In this document: piece by piece, positions 7,469 through 15,140 of the stretch
How the letters are laid out: every line of letters begins with the position of its first letter
How positions within the stretch are numbered: the stretch's first letter is position 1
Assembly: GCA_964291305.2 (NCBI GenBank)
Contig: OZ219783.1
Coordinates: forward strand, 1,798,001-1,862,000
Source of the DNA: VXNF01 sp964291305
Lineage (GTDB): Bacteria > Actinomycetota > Acidimicrobiia > Acidimicrobiales > CATQHL01
Reading direction: 5' to 3'
Length of the DNA: 64,000 bases
Notes under the pieces: generated by a model
Databases searched by the model: none
What the model saw: only the letters and a program-made list of their open reading frames with translations
What the model was told of the DNA's origin: nothing
Made by a program: the position numbers and the translations under genes

Positions 7469-10108
7469 CTAGCCAGTTGGAATATCTTCTGGCGGACCCA
7501 TGAGCATGTCCGTGCCCGTGTCGTCCAACATGTCGGCGCCCGCGGTCGCAGCCGCTGGGCAGGTTATATCGAATTGCATCACCGCACGGTTCGTAGCATC
7601 GGTATCGGTGGCAAGGTCACGTTTCTGTGACGCTGCGGCGGCTGCGCAACCAGTGGGCAGGTGCGACACGGCTACGGTTACCACGCAAGGTTCAGCCTGG
7701 TGGTTCAGAGCGAAACGCGAAGCCCGGAAACGGCCATCCGCGTCTTCGGTGCCAGTCGGGCCCAGCACCGTCCGAGTAACATTGAAACTGCCCTCAGGCA
7801 GCTCGACCATAGAAGCCAACCCGACGCCGCAGGCTTTGCTTTCGGTCAACGAATAGCGAGCTTTCCCACCGCCAGAATCACCCGTAACGCTCTGAGTGAT
7901 ATACACATCCTTCGTCGCCACCTTGACGTTATGGGTCAAACACAGCGGGCCCGAAACGATACTCTTCATGTCGTCAGAGCTGCCGAGACGGTTATCAGCA
8001 CCTAAATCGGCCACAACCGACTCACCACAATCCGCAGCCGAAGTGGCCACAACATCGGGAGCAGTGCCACTGTCAGAACCGTCTGCAACCAGCTTGGTAG
8101 CCGGAGTCAACTCATAAGAGTTCAGAGTACTATGAGTCGAACCCGAACTCGCGGCAACAAACCCGTCAGGCAAGTCAGTCGTGATGTCATAATGACAAGC
8201 CTTCCCCTCCGTCTCTGACCCCGACGGCAATGTCCCTTTGTTTACTCTCAAATGAGCCACAACCAGGTCATCGTTCCGAGTGAACGTGTCATTACGCTCC
8301 ACCCTAGCCATAGCGCTGGCAGCCCGGCAGTCAGCAGCCGAACCGTCTACCGGCGTAGCTGTGACCCTGAATGTGCTGGCCAGCACCGCTCCCGCAGTAG
8401 GATCAGAATTTATATATGCGCCATCAGGCTCCCTAAATGAAGCCACCCCACCAGCAGACTGCGACGGGCCAACTACCACACGCACAGTAGTCATATCAGA
8501 GCACTCATCGGGGTTCACAGTCAGGTTGTACACGCCGACAGCAAGTCCAGCACTGTAGGAAGCCTTGAAACTGGCTTCATTACCAGACTTACCCACACCG
8601 GTCACACGCACAGCACAACTCTTGCCTGCATCGCCCGGCAGGTTCGACACATACGTAACATTGAAATCGTAAGCACAGTGCGTAGCGGTAACGACATCCA
8701 CCTCGAACCCAGTAGCACGCACGCCAGGCGAAGCAACCGTCGCTGTACTCGCAACACCCCTAGGGACATCTACCACAACCGACTGGGAACCGACCGCAGG
8801 ATCCGTCACAATCGCCACGCCAGCAGAACTCTTAGCTGGGTTGCAGTCGCCCACCGTCGCCCAATCCACCGTATAAACGCCAGGCGTCGCAACCGAACCC
8901 GACCTAAACCAAACCGTCTGCGTATCGGGCACAGGAACCGCATCTTCAGGCGACTGCACCTGAGGCGGCAAAATTAACCAAGTAGTGAACTTCGTTTGCA
9001 GCTGCTCAGCCCATCGATCGCAAGAACTACCGTAGGTAGCTAACACAAGATCATACTCGGTATCAACATTTAAACCGGTAATTGTAATGCTCTGATTACT
9101 CGAAATCTGCGATGTAACCGCGCGCCTGGCAATTTCAGTACCGCTTGTTAATACCGTTACGCGGAAAAGAGTAGTTGCACAGCCAGTAAACTCCGTCCCC
9201 GGAACCCAACTGACCGTTGCCGTAGTTTCACTATGCCTGACAGACAAGCCGCTAGGTTTTGGCGGGGGGCCGTCATCGTCGATAATGGTACCAGTGGCTT
9301 GTAATGCGTTATTGCCGCCAGCTAACTTAACCCTAGTATCACTTGTTGTTAGATTGTCCAAACGCAGAGTCAGCGTCTCGTCTTCTTCCTCAACCTCGTC
9401 ACCCAACACCTTCACAATTACCGTTTGGCTTAAGGCAGCCCCAGACGCGTTCGCCGCGAATGCGAATCGCTGACGGGTACCCTTAAAGTCCTGACCGCTG
9501 CCCGCGGCATTATTTGCAGTATCACCAACATCTACCCGAGATTGCGCTCTAGCAGTAACCCGGACACGTTTATTAGGCGAACCACTAAGCGTTACCGTAA
9601 ACACCATATCCGTCTCGCCACTATCTCCCTCAATAACAGTCACATCGTCTACTGATATAGATAGCTGATCAGCAACGGAAGTAGTGAAATTGTTATATGT
9701 CCGAGGATTAGACCAGGCGCTGCAAGAGTTACTGTAAGCAGAAATTGAAATCTGGTACTTAGTGCCAGCAGTCAATCCAGTAAAAGTAGTGCTCGGTTTG
9801 CCCGAAGCCGGCTGCACAACGGTGCGAGTAGTCACTTGTGCGCCATTAAATATTGAGAGCACTACATTGTAGGAACTAGTTGGACAGCCATTATCCGCCC
9901 CCGGCCACCAAGTAACCGTAGCCGTAGTCGTCGTAGTAGAGTGAGAAAACCGCGTAGGCGCGGGCGGCTTCGTAGCTGACTGCGCCTGACCGGGCTGGAC
10001 GGGCACGGCGACAGCCAGCGTCAACATGAGGAGCATGGCGAGCCCCGCGCTCAGACGGCCACCTGAACGGCGTAGACAACGCTCGGCATCGGATCTTGAC
10101 TTGTACAT
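7469..10108 (-). CDS. Secreted FN3 / Calx-beta surface protein (family member B)
   Basis: An 879-residue secreted protein. A signal peptide (about residues 1-43; AGLAMLLMLTLAVAVPVQ ending near AQA) is followed by an FN3 domain (48-145), a Calx-beta domain (about 148-278, with ISVDDVTVIEGDSGETDMVF and the late DDD motif), a second FN3 domain (282-375), a cysteine-containing module (about 385-560) and the family's C-terminal domain ending MLMGPPEDIPTG. Calx-beta repeats bind calcium in adhesins; FN3 domains are common spacers. Unlike members A and C it has no long poly-Thr tract. The ATG lies five bases after a G13 run that occupies the ribosome-binding position. Likely a cell-surface adhesin; the ligand is unknown. 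Confidence 0.85.
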   Translation of the reverse strand: MYKSRSDAERCLRRSGGRLSAGLAMLLMLTLAVAVPVQPGQAQSATKPPAPTRFSHSTTTTTATVTWWPGADNGCPTSSYNVVLSIFNGAQVTTRTVVQPASGKPSTTFTGLTAGTKYQISISAYSNSCSAWSNPRTYNNFTTSVADQLSISVDDVTVIEGDSGETDMVFTVTLSGSPNKRVRVTARAQSRVDVGDTANNAAGSGQDFKGTRQRFAFAANASGAALSQTVIVKVLGDEVEEEDETLTLRLDNLTTSDTRVKLAGGNNALQATGTIIDDDGPPPKPSGLSVRHSETTATVSWVPGTEFTGCATTLFRVTVLTSGTEIARRAVTSQISSNQSITITGLNVDTEYDLVLATYGSSCDRWAEQLQTKFTTWLILPPQVQSPEDAVPVPDTQTVWFRSGSVATPGVYTVDWATVGDCNPAKSSAGVAIVTDPAVGSQSVVVDVPRGVASTATVASPGVRATGFEVDVVTATHCAYDFNVTYVSNLPGDAGKSCAVRVTGVGKSGNEASFKASYSAGLAVGVYNLTVNPDECSDMTTVRVVVGPSQSAGGVASFREPDGAYINSDPTAGAVLASTFRVTATPVDGSAADCRAASAMARVERNDTFTRNDDLVVAHLRVNKGTLPSGSETEGKACHYDITTDLPDGFVAASSGSTHSTLNSYELTPATKLVADGSDSGTAPDVVATSAADCGESVVADLGADNRLGSSDDMKSIVSGPLCLTHNVKVATKDVYITQSVTGDSGGGKARYSLTESKACGVGLASMVELPEGSFNVTRTVLGPTGTEDADGRFRASRFALNHQAEPCVVTVAVSHLPTGCAAAAASQKRDLATDTDATNRAVMQFDITCPAAATAGADMLDDTGTDMLMGPPEDIPTG

Positions 10109-10113
10109 ACAGA

Positions 10114-10126
10114 CCCCCCCCCCCCC
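10114..10126 (-). promoter_or_regulatory. Poly-G tract (G13) in the ribosome-binding position of surface gene B
   Basis: Thirteen G in gene direction end five bases before the ATG at 10108. No AGGAGG-like site is present between tract and start, and GGGGG can pair with the CCUCC of 16S rRNA through one G-U pair. Tract length would then set ribosome-binding strength or promoter spacing. That role is inferred from position. Confidence 0.65.
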
Positions 10127-10310
10127 GTTATTCGCTGAGGATGGTGGACACCAACCGCCGTAACTTACACCACTCCGGGAGAAAATGCTACCATTTGCGG
10201 GCGGCGCACCACATACTGGCCCTGACCAGGGAGCCTCACCCGGGCCTGGGGCAATTTGCTGCGATTTGCGTGTGGCGCACCAGCTCGGCGGCCTTATGCT
10301 GGATTGCCCT

Positions 10311-10385
10311 GTTGACCGTAGCTCAGTTGGTTAGAGCGCCGGGTTGTGGTCCCGGAGGTCGGGGGTTCAAATCCCCTCGGTCAAC
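10311..10385 (+). tRNA. tRNA-His (GTG anticodon)
   Basis: The sequence folds as a cloverleaf with an extra encoded G at position -1 opposite C73, the identity element of tRNA-His. The acceptor stem TTGACCG pairs with CGGTCAA, the anticodon loop reads TTGTGGT, and the T-loop is TTCAAAT. CCA is not encoded. Confidence 0.96.
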
Positions 10386-10415
10386 CGCCGCCGGCCCCGG
10401 CCGAGCCCGCGGCAT

Positions 10416-10491
10416 GCCCCTCTAGCTCAATTGGCAGAGCAACGGACTCTTAATCCGCAGGTTCTGGGTTCAAATCCCAGGGGGGGTACCA
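10416..10491 (+). tRNA. tRNA-Lys (CTT anticodon)
   Basis: A 76-base cloverleaf including an encoded 3' CCA. The anticodon loop is CTCTTAA and the T arm CTGGG-TTCAAAT-CCCAG. The acceptor stem contains two G-U pairs. It follows tRNA-His after 30 bases and sits at the edge of the restriction-like module. Confidence 0.96.
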
Positions 10492-10553
10492 CCAGCCGCC
10501 GCCCGCCAGCCCGGGTCCCGGTGCCAAAGGACACTAAGAGCAATCAATCAGAG

Positions 10554-13500
10554 TCACTCCGCTAACAGCACCATCCAGGCGACCAGGTTTACATCGGTGG
10601 GGGCGATTTCCGGTAGGGGTTGGGGTGCTTGGTAGGGCTGCAGTCCCAGGTCTTCGATCACGCCCATGATTTTGCGGGCCTGCTCTGTCGGGTCTTCGGT
10701 GTTAGCCATTGCCGCTTGGAAGGTGCGGATGGTCCGCTCGGGGTAGGGAGCGCGGATAGTGTCAATGGCCCGGTCTATATCCTCCTGGTTCTTACCCGGC
10801 GGCGGGTGATCTCGCAGCACTTCGGCGGCCCGGTGTAGCCGGGGTGGGACGCGGGGCTCGAAGTTGGCTTTGTCGGCCAGGTAGTTCCATTTCTCCACGA
10901 TGTCGTCTCGGGCTTTGGCCCAAGCTGCGAACGCTGCAGTCAAGGCTGCGTCCCCTAGCCGGCGAGGTGTGTCGAAGCCTTCGTGAGGTCGAGCGGCAGC
11001 TAGACATGCCAGGGTCTCTTCGATGATCTCGCTGCGGTCAGCCTCCCCGTCAGCGGGAACGAAGCGGAACTGTGGCCGGGGGTGGTCACCCACCCGGGCG
11101 CAGAACACATATCCCGGATGCTTCCCGGCAGTTCTCACAGCCATGCCAGAGCCGGAGCCCCACGGCAACGATTTGATCTGCTCGGCCAGACCTGAATCCT
11201 CAAACGCCGCGCGCAACTCTTGACGGAACTCTTCGCCTGACAGCGCCCCTCGAGTGGTGCTGCCCCGCTCGAACAAGGCAGCATCTTCGTTGCGGATGCG
11301 TTCGATTTCTTCCCGGGTCTCGGTGAAGTTGATGTCTGTTTGGTCGGCCTGGTCGGGCAGCACTTCAGCTACTCCCACGCTGGCCGCAGCCTGGGCAATC
11401 TTATGGTGTAGGCGTTCTTCCAAACCCAGCAGGTCGTCAAGGCGGCTGTCGGGCAGAACGCAGCGCAGGAACACTTCGTCGTGGCTCGACCCTATGCGGT
11501 CGATTCGCCCGTGACGCTGCACCAACCTCATTGGGTTCCACGGCAGGTCGTAGTTGATGATGTGGCGAGCCTGCTGGAGGTTCACCCCCTCAGCCAGAAC
11601 GTCGGTAGACACCACAATGTCGTAACGGTCCTCAGCAAAACCGTTGGGAGCATCGGTGGTGCGGGGCGCGAACCCCCAGAGCACAGCATCCTTGCTAGTG
11701 CTTGAGGAGCCGGTAAGCGAAGCGATTCGGCCGCGGTAAGGGGCTAAGCGATCATCGTTTGCCACGACACTCTGGAGGTGCTGGAAGATCCAGTCCACGG
11801 TGTCGGTGAAGTAGCTGAAGATCAGCACCTTGCGCCGGTCGCGGATGTCGTCGGGGCCAATGCCTTCGCGGCGGGCCTCGGCGGCAATGTCGGCTAGCTC
11901 TTCGACCAGCGCTGCCAGGTTGGGGTCATCCGGTCGGGTGACGGTACGGGCCTCGGCGGCAAACGCTCTCAGCAACTGTCGATCCCTGTCCACGTCAGCT
12001 CGCAGGCGTTCAGCGTCATAACGCTCGGCGTCTTCGGTGAAGCCGAGGTTCCGGCCTAAATAGGCGTCGCGCTGCTCGTCGTCCCACTCGTCGGAGTCAG
12101 TGGCTATCCAATCGGCCAGCGCCTCGCCGGTCGCCACTCGGCCGGCTGCCAGCAGTTTCAAGAAGGCGTCGTGGCTCTCCGCCATCCGCTCGCAGGTCTC
12201 GGCGAACGCGTAGGGTGACGACTCGAAGCGCTTCAGCAGACCAGACCGCAGCAGCCCGGCCAGCTGCACCTCGTAGACCTCGGCTTGCTCGTGAAGCAGA
12301 TACTGCGACGGGGCGTAGCGAGCCAGGGTGAGGGCGTCGAGTTCGCCCGGGGCGGCCTCAGGGTCCAGCGCAAGGGCGAACCGGTCGAAGAAGCCGGGCA
12401 TCACCGCGTCTAAGTCGTAGGTGACTTTCTTTACCCTCGGAGTGGGAAACTCGACTTGCATTTCCTGCCCGCCCACCCGGATTTTGTCATTGGGGTAGAA
12501 GCGCTGCACAAACGACCGGGTGCGGCGCACCGCCACGGTGTCTAGAACGTCGAACAAGTGCTCGGGAGTGAGGTCGTTAGGGTTGAGTTTCATCGCCTGG
12601 CCGAAGTGTTCTCGCAGCGAGCGAACACCAGCGTCAGCAAACACCCCATCGTTGCGTAGGAAGTAACCCAACAGGTGGTAAAGGTCCCACAAGCTGTTGT
12701 TTACCGGCGTAGCGGTGAGCATCACCAACTTCTTGGGCGGACCCGGCCCGGCCAGCAGGCGACGCATGGCTTGCGCTCGCTGTGTGGAGGGATTGCGCAG
12801 GTTGTGGGCCTCGTCTATCACCACCAAGGCGTAATCGTTGATGTCTTTGGCGTCGAGCTTCTTGGCACCGACGCGATCTGGATTCAAGCGGAAGTCGCCC
12901 GCTAACTCCTCGTATGACCGTAGCTCCATCGGCAGGTTCTGCTGGGATCGGAAAGCCTTCCATGGACCGTCACGCAACGTGGCCGGGGCGATAACCAGCA
13001 CCCGTTGGCGGCGCTCCATGGCTGCTTCTTCAATCAGCGCTCCTGCCAGGAAGGTCTTACCTAAGCCCACCTCATCGGCGATGAGCACTCCGTGGTATTG
13101 GTCGAGGACGCGGCGAGCCCGCCAAACGCCATCGTTTTGGAACGCAGTGAGGTGGATCTGCGGCGCTCCGTCGGCTGCGGCCTCCTCGTAGAGTTCGCTG
13201 CCGTAGCGCTCCCACAGCATTCGCAGATAGACCAGCTGCGGGGCGTGAGGCTCAAACCGGGCTTCGAACAAAGCTGCCAAGTCGTAGTCCTCGGCCTCGG
13301 CCCATAGCTCCTCGAACCATTCGCGCACTTGGCTCACCACGTGCGGCGAGTAGTTACCCAGGTTCAGCTCCAGGTTGGTGGTGAGACCGGCGTAGGTGAA
13401 GTTGGACGATCCGGCTACCACCCCGTGCGAGCGGTCGCCCACCAGAAACGCTTTGCCGTGCAAGAACCGCCGCTCTAGCCGGCGCACCTGCACCTTTCCG

Positions 13501-13901
13501 GAGCGTAACCACCGCACCAGCCGGCGAGCCGAAGTGTCGGCCTCCAGGGTGAAGCCCAGGTGATCCCGCTCGATGCGCAGGTTCTGGTCGTGGCTCTCCA
13601 TCGCTTTGCGCAGCCGAACCCGGGCTGCACGCTTTGGGTCCACCGGGTGGTTTTTCAGATCTCGTTGTCGGTTTTCTGCCGGGGCGGGTTCGGCGCCTAG
13701 CAGTAGTCGGACGCTGTTGGCTTGCTCTAGCGAGTTGGCCAGCAGCGAGTAGCCCCCCAAGTTGAAGTAAGCAGTGGCGATGTCCACGCCGGCTCCGCCC
13801 ACGAACCCGGCGGTGGCGTGGGAGATGAAACCGTTCAGCGCGCTCGCCACCGTCTGCTCACGCCGGTTGACCGCCAGCTCTGGCTTCTCAAAGCTGCTCA
13901 C
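10554..13901 (-). CDS. SNF2-type helicase with N-terminal phospholipase D domain
   Basis: A 1115-residue protein. Residues about 20-190 form a PLD-like domain with FLHGKAFLVGD and GSSNFTYAGL, an HKD nuclease pattern. The helicase core follows: Walker A LIADEVGLGKTFLAGAL (about 273), DEAH-type box VVIDEAHNLRN (about 360), LTATPVNNS, then the second RecA lobe with STDVLAEGVNLQQA and QRHGRIDRIGS. PLD-SNF2 fusions next to an Eco57I-type methyltransferase recur in bacterial defence regions, where they probably translocate on and cut unmodified DNA. Its start overlaps the end of the methyltransferase by 14 bases, so the two are one operon. Confidence 0.88.
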   Translation of the reverse strand: MSSFEKPELAVNRREQTVASALNGFISHATAGFVGGAGVDIATAYFNLGGYSLLANSLEQANSVRLLLGAEPAPAENRQRDLKNHPVDPKRAARVRLRKAMESHDQNLRIERDHLGFTLEADTSARRLVRWLRSGKVQVRRLERRFLHGKAFLVGDRSHGVVAGSSNFTYAGLTTNLELNLGNYSPHVVSQVREWFEELWAEAEDYDLAALFEARFEPHAPQLVYLRMLWERYGSELYEEAAADGAPQIHLTAFQNDGVWRARRVLDQYHGVLIADEVGLGKTFLAGALIEEAAMERRQRVLVIAPATLRDGPWKAFRSQQNLPMELRSYEELAGDFRLNPDRVGAKKLDAKDINDYALVVIDEAHNLRNPSTQRAQAMRRLLAGPGPPKKLVMLTATPVNNSLWDLYHLLGYFLRNDGVFADAGVRSLREHFGQAMKLNPNDLTPEHLFDVLDTVAVRRTRSFVQRFYPNDKIRVGGQEMQVEFPTPRVKKVTYDLDAVMPGFFDRFALALDPEAAPGELDALTLARYAPSQYLLHEQAEVYEVQLAGLLRSGLLKRFESSPYAFAETCERMAESHDAFLKLLAAGRVATGEALADWIATDSDEWDDEQRDAYLGRNLGFTEDAERYDAERLRADVDRDRQLLRAFAAEARTVTRPDDPNLAALVEELADIAAEARREGIGPDDIRDRRKVLIFSYFTDTVDWIFQHLQSVVANDDRLAPYRGRIASLTGSSSTSKDAVLWGFAPRTTDAPNGFAEDRYDIVVSTDVLAEGVNLQQARHIINYDLPWNPMRLVQRHGRIDRIGSSHDEVFLRCVLPDSRLDDLLGLEERLHHKIAQAAASVGVAEVLPDQADQTDINFTETREEIERIRNEDAALFERGSTTRGALSGEEFRQELRAAFEDSGLAEQIKSLPWGSGSGMAVRTAGKHPGYVFCARVGDHPRPQFRFVPADGEADRSEIIEETLACLAAARPHEGFDTPRRLGDAALTAAFAAWAKARDDIVEKWNYLADKANFEPRVPPRLHRAAEVLRDHPPPGKNQEDIDRAIDTIRAPYPERTIRTFQAAMANTEDPTEQARKIMGVIEDLGLQPYQAPQPLPEIAPTDVNLVAWMVLLAE

Positions 13902-14973
13902 GCAACCTCCTGAAGTGCTCTAGAACCGCGGCGGCGTGGGGTGAGTAGTCCACGGTTTGACTGAACGTGTCGTAGATCACCCGCAAGTCGGACTCGTCGA
14001 GGCCGTAAAGCAGGGCGACCCCGGCGTCGAGTTCGGCGATGAGGTCTTGCTTCTGTGCCTCGTCGTTGGCCGACCCCACCGGCACCCCAACCTCTGAGGC
14101 CCAGCGGGCGAACCGATCGTCGGTTGCAGCCAACCGCCCGGCGATCTCCGCCACCCGATCCCGCACCGGATGCCCAGCCCCAGGATCGGGGATGGAAAGA
14201 GTGTCTAACTGCTCGAACGTCATGTGCAGCTCTACCGTGCGTCGAGCCTGCCAATCGCAGATCATCGAGCACAGCACGCCCAGCACAAAGGCTTCGTCAT
14301 TTGCGGTGCCCTCAACCAGTAACAGAAAGGGTGCCGCGTGCACAATCACACGGTCGCCCGGCACTAGCGCAGCGATGAGCGTGCGAGTGTTAGTCGGATT
14401 AGTTACGTCTCGGAAGGCAATACGCGGGTGACGGCAAGGCAGGGTGGCCGGGTTGTTGACCGTTTCCTCATCTTGCTCGGCGAACGCTGAGCGGCGAGTC
14501 TTGTGTTGAGCGAGCCGCTTCTCCTGAAGTTGGGAGACCATGCTCGCAGCGTCGGCACTGTCGTAATACGCGCCGGTGTCAGGCTGCCACAGATTGAACG
14601 ACTTGCCGGTGTAAACAGGCCACACCCTGGCCCCTCCAGGCTGCTCAGCACCAACCTCGGCGGATACACCGTCGTCGTTCACAAATCGACCCCGGTCGTA
14701 GGTGGTGTCGAACTCGCGGACCGGGCGGAGGAGCCATCGTCGTTCAAGAATCGACTCCTGTCGTGGGTTGTGTGGAACTCTGCGACCGGGCGGAGGAGCC
14801 ATCGTCGTTGCGGAACCGATGCCGGTCGGTGGTCGTGTTGAAGTCGCCCTGGATCGGTCGTAGACGCCACCGCCGGATCCGAGAGAGAGAGAGAGAGAGA
14901 GAGAGATCTTCGTTGGGTGCTGGAAGATCCTCCCCGTCGAAGCGGGGATGCTGCTTGATCTTGCGCCACACAC
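13888..14973 (-). CDS. C-terminal part of the Eco57I-class methyltransferase, now out of frame
   Basis: From about 14700 to 13888 this frame encodes the natural C-terminus of the methyltransferase: WPVYTGKSFNLWQPDTGAYY, QEKRLAQHKTRRS, then the helical segment ending FRRLREQL. It is the target-recognition and C-terminal region of type IIG/Eco57I-like enzymes. The first 90 residues of the open frame (SLSLSLSLGSGG...) are a (TC)n run and shifted repeats, so the listed ATG is not a genuine gene start. It is separated from the N-terminal part at 15141-18353 by frame changes. Adding one TC unit while removing one G at 15366-15377 would fuse both parts into about 1488 residues. It overlaps the helicase start. 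Confidence 0.7.
   Translation of the reverse strand: MCGARSSSIPASTGRIFQHPTKISLSLSLSLGSGGGVYDRSRATSTRPPTGIGSATTMAPPPGRRVPHNPRQESILERRWLLRPVREFDTTYDRGRFVNDDGVSAEVGAEQPGGARVWPVYTGKSFNLWQPDTGAYYDSADAASMVSQLQEKRLAQHKTRRSAFAEQDEETVNNPATLPCRHPRIAFRDVTNPTNTRTLIAALVPGDRVIVHAAPFLLLVEGTANDEAFVLGVLCSMICDWQARRTVELHMTFEQLDTLSIPDPGAGHPVRDRVAEIAGRLAATDDRFARWASEVGVPVGSANDEAQKQDLIAELDAGVALLYGLDESDLRVIYDTFSQTVDYSPHAAAVLEHFRRLREQL
14672..14866 (-). repeat. Three tandem copies of a 65-bp repeat in three reading frames
   Basis: Copies begin near 14672, 14737 and 14802 (period 65 bp, not a multiple of three). Each encodes a version of RPV-x-EF-x-TT-x-DR-x-RF-x-NDDG, but the copies lie in three different reading frames. 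Read on the minus strand they give RPIQGDFNTTTDRHRFRNDDG, RPVAEFHTTHDRSRFLNDDG and RPVREFDTTYDRGRFVNDDG in turn (each about 20 residues). Only the last-read copy is in frame with the enzyme's C-terminus. Confidence 0.85.
14881..14906 (-). repeat. Dinucleotide tract (GA)13, (TC)13 in gene direction
   Basis: Twenty-six bases of perfect GA repeat within the methyltransferase coding region, translated as alternating Leu-Ser. Gain or loss of one unit moves the frame by two bases and chooses which 65-bp repeat copy is read in frame. Confidence 0.93.
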
Positions 14974-15140
14974 CGAACGCCGGGCGGGAAGGTACTAGAG
15001 GGAACGCCGCGGTGTTTGACCAGCCGACAAACTCCGATACTGGTATTAGCTCTGGCTTGCCGTCCACCAACTCCCGGAAATGAGCTAGTGAGCTAGCCGG
15101 GCCGGGGTATATGGCTACAGAGGGCTCATCGGGGTCGCCG

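Noticed and set aside
10096..10425. A plus-strand frame through the tRNA-His gene
   Set aside because: It starts in the 5' region of gene B and crosses a complete tRNA; not a plausible protein.
10416..10553. tRNA-Lys as an attachment site for the restriction-like module
   Set aside because: I found no second copy of the tRNA 3' end at the far edge (around 19.6-19.7 kb) and no integrase.
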